From Paenibacillus helianthi (GTDB lineage Bacteria > Bacillota > Bacilli > Paenibacillales > Paenibacillaceae): a stretch of 50,098 nucleotides of DNA. Position 1 is the first letter of the stretch; each line of letters begins with the position of its first letter. A program made the translations under genes and the position numbers. Shown piece after piece: positions 1-8,358 of the stretch. The notes beneath the pieces were generated by a model. It was not told the DNA's origin and ran no database searches. It saw nothing but the letters and a program-made list of their open reading frames with translations. The stretch covers positions 1 through 50,098 of the forward strand of contig NZ_LVWI01000060.1 of the NCBI RefSeq assembly GCF_001909055.1, given 5' to 3'.

Positions 1-229
1 GTAATTCTTTTTCTTGTTCCAGCAGTCGCTGCTCGAGTTCACGAACCTTTTCCGCACTGTTTACAGGTTCATTGCCGAACTCCCGATACTTCGCCAGCCA
101 GTTGTGCAGCACGCCAGGGGAGATGCCCAGCTCCTCACCAATCTCTACCACCGTCTTCGTCTGTTCCTGGATATACTTGACGGTTTCTTTCTTAAACTTT
201 TCATTGTACCGTTGCCGTTGTTCACCCAT
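1..229 (-). CDS. IS3-family transposase OrfA, N-terminal part (cut by window edge)
   Basis: The frame opens with ATG at 229 behind GGAGGTG and runs off the left edge with no stop, giving about 76 residues. The protein starts MGEQRQRYNEKFKKETVKYI and continues through a helix-turn-helix with the ISPGVLHNWLAKY motif typical of IS3 OrfA, followed by a Glu/Leu-rich stretch (VRELEQRLLEQEKEL) that would begin the leucine zipper. OrfA binds the terminal inverted repeats and is normally fused to OrfB by programmed -1 frameshifting; the frameshift site is outside the window. Identification rests on the HTH and the zipper start; whether the copy is intact is unknown. Confidence 0.8.
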   Translation of the reverse strand, partial: MGEQRQRYNEKFKKETVKYIQEQTKTVVEIGEELGISPGVLHNWLAKYREFGNEPVNSAEKVRELEQRLLEQEKEL

Positions 230-270
230 GTGAACACCTCCTCGTTAAGTTCATTATTCATGCTCTCTTA

Positions 271-293
271 ACGGGTGTCCACTTTTTATTCTA
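271..293. repeat. IS3 terminal inverted repeat (approximate)
   Basis: On the minus strand this reads AGAATAAAAAGTGGACACCC just upstream of orfA. The AAAGTGGACAC core resembles AAAGTTGGACAC at the edge of the second IS element near 49815, as expected for ends of related IS3 elements. Limits are approximate. Confidence 0.5.
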
Positions 294-408
294 CTTGCAT
301 TTATCCACCTAATTCATAAAAAATCGGTGAAATCTACAGATTAGTTTTCCTTTTTCCACTTTCTCCAGCGATACTTGCCTTCTCCCCTGTTTTTTCAGCT
401 TCATCCTT

Positions 409-422
409 AGTAAGCGCTTGCC
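409..422. promoter_or_regulatory. possible cre (CcpA) site
   Basis: AGTAAGCGCTTGCC is palindromic at its core (AAGCGCTT) and agrees with most positions of the Bacillus cre consensus, with mismatches at both outer edges. It lies about 175 bases upstream of the predicted promoter of the amino-sugar operon. The rest of the 300-597 stretch shows no gene. Confidence 0.25.
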
Positions 423-597
423 CAACCTACGCCCGCTACCGGTGAGCGTCGATATCCCCTTTTAGAGAGGGCACACTACTTTAACTTCTTTTTAAATAAC
501 TTCTCAGTAACTCCTAAGTAACCACTCTAACTAATCGCCATCGCCACCTACTGGGCACCTACTCGCCACCACCTTGGAGGCCCGATAAAACTCCCTC

Positions 598-626
598 TTG
601 CATCCTTACTGGTAATGCTTTATTCT
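598..626 (+). promoter_or_regulatory. SigA-type promoter of the nag operon
   Basis: TTGCAT at 598-603 and TATTCT at 621-626 are separated by 17 bases, a good match to a housekeeping promoter. The implied transcription start, near 633, falls at the edge of the palindromic operator, consistent with repression of initiation. Confidence 0.55.
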
Positions 627-632
627 ATGTAT

Positions 633-678
633 GAAAATAATTTTCTTAAATAGTATTATATTATTAAAAATAATTTCA
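633..678. promoter_or_regulatory. twin operator for the RpiR-type regulator
   Basis: Two related A/T-rich sites are present: GAAAATAATTTTC at 633-645, a perfect palindrome around a central A, and AAAAATAATTTCA at 666-678. Their centres are 33 bases apart, about three helical turns, so two dimers would sit on the same face of the DNA. The position between promoter and regulator gene fits autoregulation of the operon by the encoded RpiR protein. Binding is inferred. Confidence 0.5.
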
Positions 679-706
679 TTACATCTGAAGAAAAGAAGGT
701 GGAGGG

Positions 707-1585
707 ATGTCTCCCATCCTGCATGCTCTGGAGCATGAGAAATCCAAGCTGTCACAGATGGAGCGCAAGCTGGCGGAGCGAATTCTAGCCTCTCCGGGAG
801 AAATTGTCCATATGGGGATTACGGAGCTGGCAGAGCAATGCGGCATCAGCCCGGCTACAATTACACGATTCTGCAAGGTTCTGCATTTTAAGGGGTTTCC
901 GGATTTCAAGGTTAAGCTGGCGGCGGAAATTGCCCACAGCGATAACTCGCCTCAGGATGGCGGGTCCTCTTATCAGGATATTGTAGCAGGCAATCCGCTT
1001 TCGGTGATTGTCGAAGCCATGCAGGCCAATCATTTGGCCTCCATCCGGGATACTACATCACTGCTTAATCTGGAGCGGCTGCAGAGTGCAATTGATCTGT
1101 TATGCCAGGCCCGGCGGGTAGATCTGTACGGGATGGCCACCTCTTCAATTGTGGCCCAGGATTTCTACCAGAAGCTGATTCGCATCGGCGTGAATTGCAC
1201 TGCCTTTTCCGATTCCCATATGCAGATTACATCCGCTTCTTCGCTCAAGGAAGGCGATGTGGCATTCGCCATCTCTTATTCCGGGGAAACCCCGGAGACG
1301 ATTGACGCCTTAAGCTGTGCCTCAGCCAGCGGTGCAGCCACGATCTCGCTGACCTCCTACGGCAGTAGTTCACTGGCTACTTTGGCCGATATCCCGTTGT
1401 TCTCTTCCTCACTGGAGCAAGGCATGCGGCGGGGAGATATGGCTTCGCGGATCGCACAGCTGCATATTATCGATATTTTGTTCACCGGAATGGTTAGCAC
1501 ACGCTTTGGAGATTTTATTCCCAAGCTGGAGCAGTCTTACCTGAATGTCCAACATTACCGTCATAAACGGGGAGGTCAATCCTAA
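707..1585 (+). CDS. MurR/RpiR-family transcriptional regulator of amino-sugar use
   Basis: The 292-residue protein has an N-terminal RpiR helix-turn-helix (about residues 1-77, with GISPATITRFCKVLHFKGF as recognition region) and a C-terminal SIS sugar-phosphate isomerase-like domain (about 110-250, with the phosphosugar-binding stretch AFAISYSGETPETID). Family members sense a phosphosugar through SIS and control the adjacent catabolic genes. The stop overlaps the nagB start (TAATG), so the three genes are translationally coupled. The likely effector is GlcNAc-6-P or GlcN-6-P, judged from context. The start is ATG at 707 just after a purine-rich GGTGGAGGG; the spacing is tight, but the HTH begins properly from it. 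Confidence 0.88.
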   Translation: MSPILHALEHEKSKLSQMERKLAERILASPGEIVHMGITELAEQCGISPATITRFCKVLHFKGFPDFKVKLAAEIAHSDNSPQDGGSSYQDIVAGNPLSVIVEAMQANHLASIRDTTSLLNLERLQSAIDLLCQARRVDLYGMATSSIVAQDFYQKLIRIGVNCTAFSDSHMQITSASSLKEGDVAFAISYSGETPETIDALSCASASGAATISLTSYGSSSLATLADIPLFSSSLEQGMRRGDMASRIAQLHIIDILFTGMVSTRFGDFIPKLEQSYLNVQHYRHKRGGQS

Positions 1586-2313
1586 TGAATATTTTGAAAT
1601 TTAAAACTGATGAAGACTTTGCACAGACCGGAGCCAACCTGATTGTCAGCCTGCTGCAGAGCAACCCCAAAGCCGTGCTGGGCCTCGCTACCGGAAGTTC
1701 ACCGGTCGGAGTATACGCCAAGCTCGTTGAAATGCATACAAAAGGAATCGTCAGCTTTGCCAAAGCTTCGTCTTATAATCTGGATGAATACGTAGGTTTG
1801 CCTGGGGATCATCCGCAGAGCTACCGCAGCTTCATGAACGGACATCTGTTCAGTCATATTGATATCGACCTGGCCAAAACACATGTGCCGAATGGCAACG
1901 CCCCTGACCTGGATGCGGAATGCCTCGCTTATGATAAGCTGCTTGAGGATGGCGGTCCGGTGGACCTGCAGATTCTGGGTATCGGAAGCAATGGCCATAT
2001 CGGCTTCAATGAACCGGATGCCAGTCTCACCAGCGGCACACATGTTGTTGATCTGCTGCCTGAGACCCTGGAAGCCAATGCCCGCTTCTTTGACAGCCGG
2101 GAAGATGTTCCACGGCAGGCGGTTACGATGGGTATCGGCGGCATTCTTAAGGCACGGCAAATTGTACTTTTGGTACGCGGCGAAGAGAAAGCAGAAGCTG
2201 TGAAGAATGCGCTGGAGGGTCCGATTACCACACAGTGCCCGGCTTCCCTGCTCCAGAGCCATCCCAATGTCGTTGTACTGCTGGATGAAGGTGCAGCAAA
2301 ATGGCTGAAATAA
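1585..2313 (+). CDS. nagB: glucosamine-6-phosphate deaminase NagB
   Basis: The 242-residue protein has the length of Bacillus NagB. It converts glucosamine-6-phosphate to fructose-6-phosphate and ammonia, the step that feeds amino sugars into glycolysis. Visible signatures are the phosphate loop GLATGSSPVGVY, the acidic NLDEYVGL stretch, and the active-site motif GIGSNGHIGFNEP with its His and Glu. Its ATG shares one base with the regulator stop, and its 3' end overlaps nagA by 13 bases. It lacks the C-terminal extension of the allosteric E. coli enzyme, as usual in Firmicutes. Confidence 0.96.
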   Translation: MNILKFKTDEDFAQTGANLIVSLLQSNPKAVLGLATGSSPVGVYAKLVEMHTKGIVSFAKASSYNLDEYVGLPGDHPQSYRSFMNGHLFSHIDIDLAKTHVPNGNAPDLDAECLAYDKLLEDGGPVDLQILGIGSNGHIGFNEPDASLTSGTHVVDLLPETLEANARFFDSREDVPRQAVTMGIGGILKARQIVLLVRGEEKAEAVKNALEGPITTQCPASLLQSHPNVVVLLDEGAAKWLK

Positions 2314-3497
2314 CATCCACCACAGGCCAGTTGCTCTTCGGAAAAGTTCTGACACCTGCAGGAATCATCCAGGAGGGTGTGATCGCTGTATCAGAGGAAG
2401 CCATTCATTATGTCGGCGAAGCGGCTTGGCTGCCGGAGGCTTATGCCGGGTGGCCCGCCGGAAACGCGGAAACCCGTGGCGGCCTGCTGATTCCCGGATT
2501 TGTAGATGTGCATGTTCACGGGGGAGCCGGCTTTGACTTCATGTATGCCGATGCTGAATCCCTGGAGACCATTACACGGTTTCACGCTTCGCAGGGAACC
2601 ACCACCATGCTGGCGACAACGATGACCGCAGACAAAAAGGATATTGACCGGGCGCTCTCGGAAGTACACGCATTCCGCTCTGCCCCGATGCCCTTTGCCC
2701 AATTGGCCGGGGTCCATCTGGAAGGCCCGTTTATTAGTCCCAAGTGGTCTGGTGCGCAGAATCCGGACCACATCGTTCCCGCCAATATTGAATGGATGGA
2801 GCAGTGGGAAGCCTTATATCCGGGATTAATCCGGCAGGTGACACTCGCACCTGAAGGAGAAGGTGCACTTGCGGCAATTACATGGCTGCGCAAACATGGG
2901 ATAATTGCCGCACTGGGCCATACGAATGCCTCCTATGAAGAGGTGATCGCTGCCGCCGATGCAGGACTAAATCAGGCGGTGCATATGTTCAATGCGATGA
3001 CCCCGCTTCACCACCGCAAGCCGGGTGCAGCAGGCGCCATTATGTTTGACGCGCGGATTCGCGCAGAGATTATTGCCGATGGCATTCACGTGCATCCAGC
3101 AGCAATCGCTGTGCTGTCCCGTCTTAAGAATGCTGGTAATCTGCTGCTGATTACAGATTCCATGTCGGCGACCGGACTAAGCGATGGTGAATACACTATT
3201 GGGGATCTTCCCGTTCTGGTCCGTGACGGCGTTGCCAGATTGAAGGAGAATCCGGAGGCCCTAGCTGGCAGCACGTTAACAATGATCCGAGGGTTCCGCT
3301 ATCTGGTGGAGGAGGTTGGTCTGACTCTGGAAGAAGCCTCCAGAGCAGCAAGTCTTACACCAGCAGAGGCCATCGGCATGCAGCGGACCATCGGTACGCT
3401 TGAGGCTGGTAAACGCGGCGATATCCTGCTGCTGGATGAAGCGCTGAACCTGCGCGGAGTCTGGATAAAGGGCCGTAAAATGAACGATATATCCTGA
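2301..3497 (+). CDS. nagA: N-acetylglucosamine-6-phosphate deacetylase NagA
   Basis: The 398-residue amidohydrolase removes acetate from GlcNAc-6-P to make the NagB substrate. The TIM-barrel metal motif appears as GFVDVHVHGGAGFD (about 70-85), the metal-binding Glu as LEGPF, then GHTNA, the substrate loop HMFNAMTPLHHRKPG and the catalytic Asp in ITDSMSATG. The start at 2301 lies inside nagB in another frame, eight bases after a GAAGGTG Shine-Dalgarno. It is the last gene of the operon and is followed by a strong terminator. No PTS or ABC transporter for GlcNAc is encoded next to it. Confidence 0.96.
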   Translation: MAEITSTTGQLLFGKVLTPAGIIQEGVIAVSEEAIHYVGEAAWLPEAYAGWPAGNAETRGGLLIPGFVDVHVHGGAGFDFMYADAESLETITRFHASQGTTTMLATTMTADKKDIDRALSEVHAFRSAPMPFAQLAGVHLEGPFISPKWSGAQNPDHIVPANIEWMEQWEALYPGLIRQVTLAPEGEGALAAITWLRKHGIIAALGHTNASYEEVIAAADAGLNQAVHMFNAMTPLHHRKPGAAGAIMFDARIRAEIIADGIHVHPAAIAVLSRLKNAGNLLLITDSMSATGLSDGEYTIGDLPVLVRDGVARLKENPEALAGSTLTMIRGFRYLVEEVGLTLEEASRAASLTPAEAIGMQRTIGTLEAGKRGDILLLDEALNLRGVWIKGRKMNDIS

Positions 3498-3503
3498 ATT
3501 CAG

Positions 3504-3556
3504 AAACGCAGCCCAACCCGGAATTAAGCTGAACCGGAGGGGGCTGCGTTTTTTTT
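3504..3556 (+). terminator. rho-independent terminator of the nag operon
   Basis: AAACGCAGCCC (3504-3514) pairs with GGGCTGCGTTT (3541-3551), with further CCGG/CCGG pairing inside the loop, followed by an uninterrupted T-run. It starts seven bases after the nagA stop. Confidence 0.9.
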
Positions 3557-3634
3557 GAGCATATGGGATAACGACTGGAATAATACAACCTTCCCTAGGA
3601 ATACTAAGGAAAATCCGTTTAGGCTTTGCTTAAG

Positions 3635-4618
3635 TTAATAACCGCTGCGCGTCGGGAAGATTCGTCCAACCATTGTACTGAATTCGTGGGCAAATCCCCT
3701 CAGCGGATGTCCTGCACGGAATTCTTGAGCGTAGAAGTTTGTCCGTTCCACAAAGTCAGGGTTTGCAGATACGTAGACGTTGTCGATATTTTTATCATAA
3801 TGTCTGACCTCGGCGGCTATTTTATCCTTCAGTTCCCGGGTCATAGTATCGTTAGCAAGGGTGCCGGTGTTATGGGTTCCATTGGTGCTGTAAGGAGTAA
3901 TCGTACGGGTGCCCGCTGCAGTACCCATGCTTCTGTCGATATCATTTCTTAGGACCCGGCCATCGGTCATGTTGCTCCGGGACATTACGCCGTTACCCCC
4001 ATTCCCTGCATAACCCCCTGGGTTGGCTGTTCCTGTCCCCCCCACAGTTCCTGTGCCGGTAGACAGAGTTCCCGACATGCCATTGATTGAACCGCCTACC
4101 CCTGTCATTCCAGGTACACCGGTTCTAGAACCTCTCATGCCGGGGGTGCCATTCATGCCAGCGGTGCCGCTCAACCCGTTGTTACCGGTCATGCCGTTTG
4201 CACCGTTCATACCGGTGGTACCCGTAGTTGTGCGGCCTGAAGTTCTTCCGCTGCCGGCAATCATTCCCGTTGGCCCCCCGATCCCCGCAGTATTTCCGTA
4301 GCTTTTGGCATGAACGCCACCTGAGGCTTCATCCAGAGTTACTGCAACATATGCGCTTTTTCCTGCCACAACTACATTGGCGGAACGGACCTCAGGCATG
4401 GCCGCAATACGGTCTGCCAGTTCTCTGCTCATCTCCATTTTATCGAAGGCATTCACCTTCATGGAGTTGACACCCAGCCGTCCGTCATGGATTCCGCGTA
4501 CACTTTTGGTTTGCACATTCTTGTCACTTGCGGTGTTATTGGTACCACAGCCTGTGATGCTTACCACGCCCAGCAGCAGCGCAGCGGAAACCGACATGCT
4601 GATCTTCGATCGCAACAT
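3635..4618 (-). CDS. YhcN/YlaJ-family sporulation lipoprotein with collagen-like insert
   Basis: The 327-residue protein starts with a lipoprotein signal peptide ending in the lipobox SITGC, so it should be exported and lipid-anchored. Flanking halves resemble YhcN/YlaJ: the N-terminal half has DKMEMSRELADRIAAMPEV and the C-terminal half DTMTRELKDKIAAEVRHY. YhcN-type proteins are forespore or spore-membrane lipoproteins that affect germination or outgrowth. Between the halves (about residues 110-230) is a Gly-X-X-rich, Met/Asn/Thr-rich segment (for example GMNGANGMTGNNGLSG), unlike the compact Bacillus proteins. An upstream in-frame ATG at 4633 overlaps the GGAGG ribosome site, so ATG 4618, eight bases after GGAGG, is preferred. 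Confidence 0.82.
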   Translation of the reverse strand: MLRSKISMSVSAALLLGVVSITGCGTNNTASDKNVQTKSVRGIHDGRLGVNSMKVNAFDKMEMSRELADRIAAMPEVRSANVVVAGKSAYVAVTLDEASGGVHAKSYGNTAGIGGPTGMIAGSGRTSGRTTTGTTGMNGANGMTGNNGLSGTAGMNGTPGMRGSRTGVPGMTGVGGSINGMSGTLSTGTGTVGGTGTANPGGYAGNGGNGVMSRSNMTDGRVLRNDIDRSMGTAAGTRTITPYSTNGTHNTGTLANDTMTRELKDKIAAEVRHYDKNIDNVYVSANPDFVERTNFYAQEFRAGHPLRGFAHEFSTMVGRIFPTRSGY

Positions 4619-4664
4619 GAATTCATCCTCCATCTCTTGTTATATATGCAGCGTAACAATCATT

Positions 4665-4694
4665 AGGATAGCCCTCATCAGGTCAGGCTATCCT
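4665..4694. other. inverted repeat upstream of the YhcN-like gene
   Basis: AGGATAGCC (4665-4673) and GGCTATCCT (4686-4694) form a perfect nine-base stem with a 12-base loop, with no T-run on either side. It lies between divergent genes about 47 bases upstream of the lipoprotein start and could be an operator or leader structure. Confidence 0.4.
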
Positions 4695-4819
4695 GAAAGG
4701 ATTTGGCATGGCGCCCTTTGATCGTCACCTGTAAGGGAAGTCCGGCGTATCTTATAAACAGCAGGCCCTGCTTTTGCGAAGGGCGCCGGTGTTTCTCCGC
4801 AAGGTAAAGTCAGGGAGGG

Positions 4820-5896
4820 ATGAGCTTGAAGGTTTTATTTACATTTTATGTCCCCAGCGGGGGTGTCGAGACTCTGAACAGGCTGCGGTGCGAGAGTCTT
4901 CAGCGCAGCGGCATTGAGTGTCATGTGCTGTACCTGATGCCGGGGTCAAGCAGTCAGAGCACGGCTGACTTTCCTGTATTTATCGCTTCAACGGATACAG
5001 ATATTAAGGGTGTGCTCGACACCCATAACTATGACGCAATTATTGTAACTTCGGATTATCTGCTGCTGGAGCGTCTGCGCCGTCTGGGGTACAGCCGTAT
5101 TCTGATTTACGAATCCCAAGGCCTGGGAACTAAAACCGAAGCAAAACTCATGGTCACGGAGGCTGTTCCTTTTTTACGTAATTATTGTAATGCTGTATTG
5201 ATTCCGCCCACTGACCATCTGCTGGAGCTGTTCATTTCGATCTGTCCCTGGCTGCAGCGTTACGTCATTCCCAATATTGTGGATGTCCAGTCCTTCCGGC
5301 ACATTCCCGGTGAAGCGCCTTGTGATCCGGTGATTGCCTGGGTCGGGCGTCTGGAGACCAACAAGAACTGGAGTGAATACCTGAAGGTTGCCCATGTTAT
5401 CCGCCGCAGCAAACCCAATCTGCATCTCTGGATGTTCCATGATCCGGACCTTGCGACCGCAGAGCAGAAGCATCTGTTCCAGACGGAACTTCATGCCCTG
5501 GAACTCAATGACCGCCTGAATGTATTCACCAATATCCCCAATCATCTGATGCCAGTATATTACTCCTCCATAGCCGCTTCCGGCGGGTTTCTGTTATCCT
5601 CTTCCATCACTGAGGGCTTTGGATACGCTGTTGCCGAGGCCGTCTGCTGTACCTGTCCGGTGCTAAGCACGGATTCTGACGGGGTGCGGTCCTTTATCAT
5701 CCATAATGTAACGGGGAAATTTTATCCGCTTGGCAATGTGGAAGCTGCCGTTAACGAAGGACTGGAGCTCATGGATAATCTGCCCCTTCGCAGCTTCATC
5801 CGCGAGCAGGGACGCCTCCATATGATCTCCCGTTTCGGTTCCGAGAAATACGCCCAGTCCTTTCGCGAGATGATGAATTCCTTCGCCATTTTTTAG
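4820..5896 (+). CDS. GT4-type glycosyltransferase
   Basis: The 358-residue protein has a GT-B fold layout. An N-terminal half opens KVLFTFYVPSGGVETLNRLR with the glycine-rich acceptor-side loop. The C-terminal nucleotide-sugar half has VIAWVGRLETNKNWSEYLKVA and the retaining-GT4 signature SSSITEGFGYAVAEAV (E-x7-E). It probably transfers a sugar from an activated donor during surface polysaccharide synthesis in the cytoplasm. It stands alone on the plus strand, facing the minus-strand polysaccharide cluster across a shared hairpin terminator. The start follows GGGAGGG closely. Donor and acceptor cannot be told from sequence. Confidence 0.85.
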   Translation: MSLKVLFTFYVPSGGVETLNRLRCESLQRSGIECHVLYLMPGSSSQSTADFPVFIASTDTDIKGVLDTHNYDAIIVTSDYLLLERLRRLGYSRILIYESQGLGTKTEAKLMVTEAVPFLRNYCNAVLIPPTDHLLELFISICPWLQRYVIPNIVDVQSFRHIPGEAPCDPVIAWVGRLETNKNWSEYLKVAHVIRRSKPNLHLWMFHDPDLATAEQKHLFQTELHALELNDRLNVFTNIPNHLMPVYYSSIAASGGFLLSSSITEGFGYAVAEAVCCTCPVLSTDSDGVRSFIIHNVTGKFYPLGNVEAAVNEGLELMDNLPLRSFIREQGRLHMISRFGSEKYAQSFREMMNSFAIF

Positions 5897-5901
5897 CACA
5901 T

Positions 5902-5947
5902 AAAGAACCCTCAATCCCACATAACCACGTGGAGTTGAAGGTTCTTT
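5902..5947. terminator. hairpin between convergent glycosyltransferase genes
   Basis: AAAGAACC (5902-5909) pairs with GGTTCTTT (5940-5947). TCAA/TTGA and CCAC/GTGG pairs lie inside, giving a long stem. It sits between two convergent stops and probably terminates both directions, although the flanking T-runs are weak. Confidence 0.6.
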
Positions 5948-5966
5948 GTATATATATAAACCCGGT

Positions 5967-7004
5967 TCACCCATGCCTGGATAAAAGTTCAAATAGCTCT
6001 GACTGGAAAATTTGCATGCTTCTCTCCCAGGTGAACCGCAATGAACCTGTCTCTCCTTTTTTGGCCAGACGTTCACGCTGTTCCTTATCCCGGATGAGTG
6101 TGACAACATCTTCAGCCAGCCGGTTCTCATACCGGTAGGACATCATACAGTTGGATCTATGAACGCAGTATTCAAGGTTGCCTCCGGAATACACTGTCAC
6201 GAGTGCCGCCCCGCAGCGCATAGCTTCAAGACCAGGAAGTGAGCCGCTGTCATAGGTGCTGGAGCTGACGAAAATATTACTTTCATTATAGTGGTAACGC
6301 AGCTCTTCATCATTCGAAGGCGTACGCAGACGGTAGTGACCATCTGCAAACAGAGACTGCAGCCATGAAGATTCCGCATATTCACCAGGTGGTGTGATCA
6401 GATCGATCTCAACCTCCGGATGCTGCCCTTTGATCAAATCCAGCTGCTGCAGCAGATAACCCTGGTCCCGGTGCCCCGAGAAGCCTCCCTCCGGCTTGCG
6501 TACAATGGCAGTCACCACAAGCTTGCTGCTCGCTTCACGGATATGCATATTATAAAAGTCGGAGCTGAGGCCAATCGGTACAATCCGCCCTTTAATCCCA
6601 TGATTCATATGGACAATCCCCTGTTGCCAGCGTGAGAGCACCAGCAGATTCGGAGAAAGGTGATACGAGGCAAAGGATTCGTTGTTATCCGGAAGAAACG
6701 TCGGCTCATAGCAGAGCGCCAAACGGATGTGCACCCCTTTTCCCAGTTCACTCGCCCGCTGTGCAACGGATACCGTCTTGTAGTAATTGGAGACAATCAC
6801 ATCGCCTGCGGGAAAATCATCCTCTGAAATCAAGTCGGCTCCCGCAAAGAGAATCGGACATTTCATCTGATACTCCACAATCCCGCTGGACGGCATCACA
6901 ATAGTCACTTCATGTCCTATTTCAGCAAGACGGTTGGCCAGCTCCACGAGCATCCGCTGTGCGCCTCCCCTGGACAGCGTCAGAATGGGGAAGGTAATTC
7001 TCAT
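5967..7004 (-). CDS. GT4-type glycosyltransferase
   Basis: The 345-residue GT-B protein begins MRITFPILTLSRGGAQRMLVE, the acceptor-side glycine loop of GT4 enzymes. The C-terminal half carries SSSTYDSGSLPGLEAMRCG, which takes the place of the E-x7-E motif but has Asp or Ser where the first Glu usually sits, and ends in a helical FTWERSMQIFQSELFELL. It is the last gene of the minus-strand cluster and overlaps the preceding GT2 gene by four bases (ATGA). Substrate is unknown; the operon suggests a late step on the polymer made from the L-sugar donor encoded upstream. Confidence 0.82.
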   Translation of the reverse strand: MRITFPILTLSRGGAQRMLVELANRLAEIGHEVTIVMPSSGIVEYQMKCPILFAGADLISEDDFPAGDVIVSNYYKTVSVAQRASELGKGVHIRLALCYEPTFLPDNNESFASYHLSPNLLVLSRWQQGIVHMNHGIKGRIVPIGLSSDFYNMHIREASSKLVVTAIVRKPEGGFSGHRDQGYLLQQLDLIKGQHPEVEIDLITPPGEYAESSWLQSLFADGHYRLRTPSNDEELRYHYNESNIFVSSSTYDSGSLPGLEAMRCGAALVTVYSGGNLEYCVHRSNCMMSYRYENRLAEDVVTLIRDKEQRERLAKKGETGSLRFTWERSMQIFQSELFELLSRHG

Positions 7005-7723
7005 CTCCTTCTCTCCTTTCTGAGCAGCCTTGACAGATTACTGTAGTGCATTTCCTGTACCTGCTTAATCTCCCGATTCTGCGCCTCGCTGTGGATGACG
7101 GAGCCCATTTCCTGGTGCACCCGGTAATCCAGCAGAGGTTCTGTGATATAAGACCATTCATAATGGGGCAGAATCCGGAGCCAGAGATCATAGTCCTGGG
7201 TATACAGCAGCTTCTCATTAAAAAGCCCAACCTTTTTGAAAATGTTCATATTCATCATGACGGAGCTGCCATTAACCGGACAGCCCTTCATTAGGGTTGT
7301 GACAAGCTCGGCCCTGCTATAAAAAGGTACACTTATAATACCGGAAAAGCGCTCTCCGAGTTCATTGATGTAATAATAAGCCGTATGGTTAAAGGAGGTG
7401 TGTGAATTACGCATAACCTCCATCTGCCGGCTGATTTTATCGGGATGAAAGCAGTCATCAGCACTTAACCAGGCAAAATATGCCCCGCTGGCAGCCCGGA
7501 TCCCCAAATTAAGAGCTGAAGCCGTGCCGCCGTTAGGTTTATGGAGCACCTTCATCCGGTCTCCGTAAGGAATTAGCTTCTCCGTATGGAGGGTTGACCC
7601 GTCATCCACAACGATCAGCTCAATATCCGGATAGCTCTGGGCAAGCACGCTTTCTATGGCAATATGGATATATGGACAATTGTAAAATGGGATAACCACT
7701 GAAACCTTGGTTCCATGATTCAT
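7001..7723 (-). CDS. GT2 family glycosyltransferase
   Basis: The 240-residue protein has a GT-A fold: it starts VSVVIPFYNCPYIHIAIESV, has the nucleotide-binding VVDDGS and the SADD metal motif, then the acceptor-region Asp of YTQDYDLWLRI. It is about 55-60% alike by eye to the GT2 gene at 8359-9075, including the shared GGTASALN and the GCPVNGSSVM/GNPINGCTVM stretch, so the two are probably paralogues adding successive residues. It starts at 7723 after AAGGGGGTGAGCGC and overlaps its downstream neighbour by ATGA. Confidence 0.88.
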   Translation of the reverse strand: MNHGTKVSVVIPFYNCPYIHIAIESVLAQSYPDIELIVVDDGSTLHTEKLIPYGDRMKVLHKPNGGTASALNLGIRAASGAYFAWLSADDCFHPDKISRQMEVMRNSHTSFNHTAYYYINELGERFSGIISVPFYSRAELVTTLMKGCPVNGSSVMMNMNIFKKVGLFNEKLLYTQDYDLWLRILPHYEWSYITEPLLDYRVHQEMGSVIHSEAQNREIKQVQEMHYSNLSRLLRKERRR

Positions 7724-7749
7724 GCGCTCACCCCCTTTCCGGACGATAT

Positions 7750-8325
7750 TTATACGGTTTTGCAGGCCAGCAGAGCGTCCAGTGGCGTATGATTCTGTCC
7801 GAAAGCTTCCCGGAATGAAGGATTCTCTGCATGATGGTAGCCTTTAAGCACTGTCACATCATATCCCCGTTCCAGGAAATCCTCCGGTTCCCAGCCACTC
7901 CGGTGTTTTTGAAACTGCTCCCCCTGCAAGTGGTAATGATCTGTTCCTTCCTGGGGAAAGAAACCGCGTGGGGTAAATACGACCACGCGGTTTGCGGCAA
8001 TGATCTCTGCCTTTCGCAAAAGTTCTTTGCCCTCGCTCATGGTGAAATGCTCCAGGGAGTCGATGAGCGTCACCGCCGTGAAGGTGCATGGAAGAAACAG
8101 TTGATCGATATGTCCGGCATCGGCGTGCACCGGTATGATATGGGGCGCTGTATATTTGCGGTGCAACAGGTAAGGCCTGTGAATATCAAGGCCGACTACC
8201 ACCGTAGCCTGGTAGCGTTCAAGGAGTGTACCGGTCCCGCTCCCCACATCCAGGATACTCTCCGCAAATTTCAGATGCTCCAGAAGAACCGGAAGAAAAT
8301 CCTTCACTTCTATTTCCCGGTACAT
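7750..8325 (-). CDS. class I SAM-dependent methyltransferase
   Basis: The 191-residue protein has the Rossmann motif I as ILDVGSGTGTLLERY, motif II with Asp in VVGLDIHRP, and motif IV-like VTLIDSLEHFTMSEG. The later VVVFTPRGFFPQEGTDHYHLQ segment is typical of methyltransferases found inside polysaccharide clusters. It could O-methylate a sugar residue or cap a chain; sequence alone does not show which. It starts after TAGGAGGTGTGATCT and lies between two GT2 genes with short gaps. Confidence 0.82.
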   Translation of the reverse strand: MYREIEVKDFLPVLLEHLKFAESILDVGSGTGTLLERYQATVVVGLDIHRPYLLHRKYTAPHIIPVHADAGHIDQLFLPCTFTAVTLIDSLEHFTMSEGKELLRKAEIIAANRVVVFTPRGFFPQEGTDHYHLQGEQFQKHRSGWEPEDFLERGYDVTVLKGYHHAENPSFREAFGQNHTPLDALLACKTV

Positions 8326-8358
8326 AGATCACACCTCCTATAGCGATCGGATCGCTGT

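Larger units (their letters stand above)
1..293 (-). mobile_element. IS3-family insertion sequence, 5' end only
   Basis: This is the upstream end of an IS3-type element read on the minus strand. It holds the start of orfA and, about 45-65 bases upstream of it, a GTGGACACC-containing end that resembles the TTGGACAC end near 49820. The rest of the element lies beyond the window. The exact outer boundary is not determined because the other end and the target duplication cannot be seen. Confidence 0.7.

Noticed and set aside
300..597. Small gene in the gap after the left IS element
   Set aside because: No frame with a ribosome site and plausible protein composition was found; stops are frequent on both strands.
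1699..2355. Minus-strand 218-residue frame opposite nagB
   Set aside because: Antisense shadow of a well-supported gene with no domain or ribosome site.
4023..4301. Pro/Val-rich plus-strand frame
   Set aside because: It is the reverse reading of the collagen-like insert of the lipoprotein gene.
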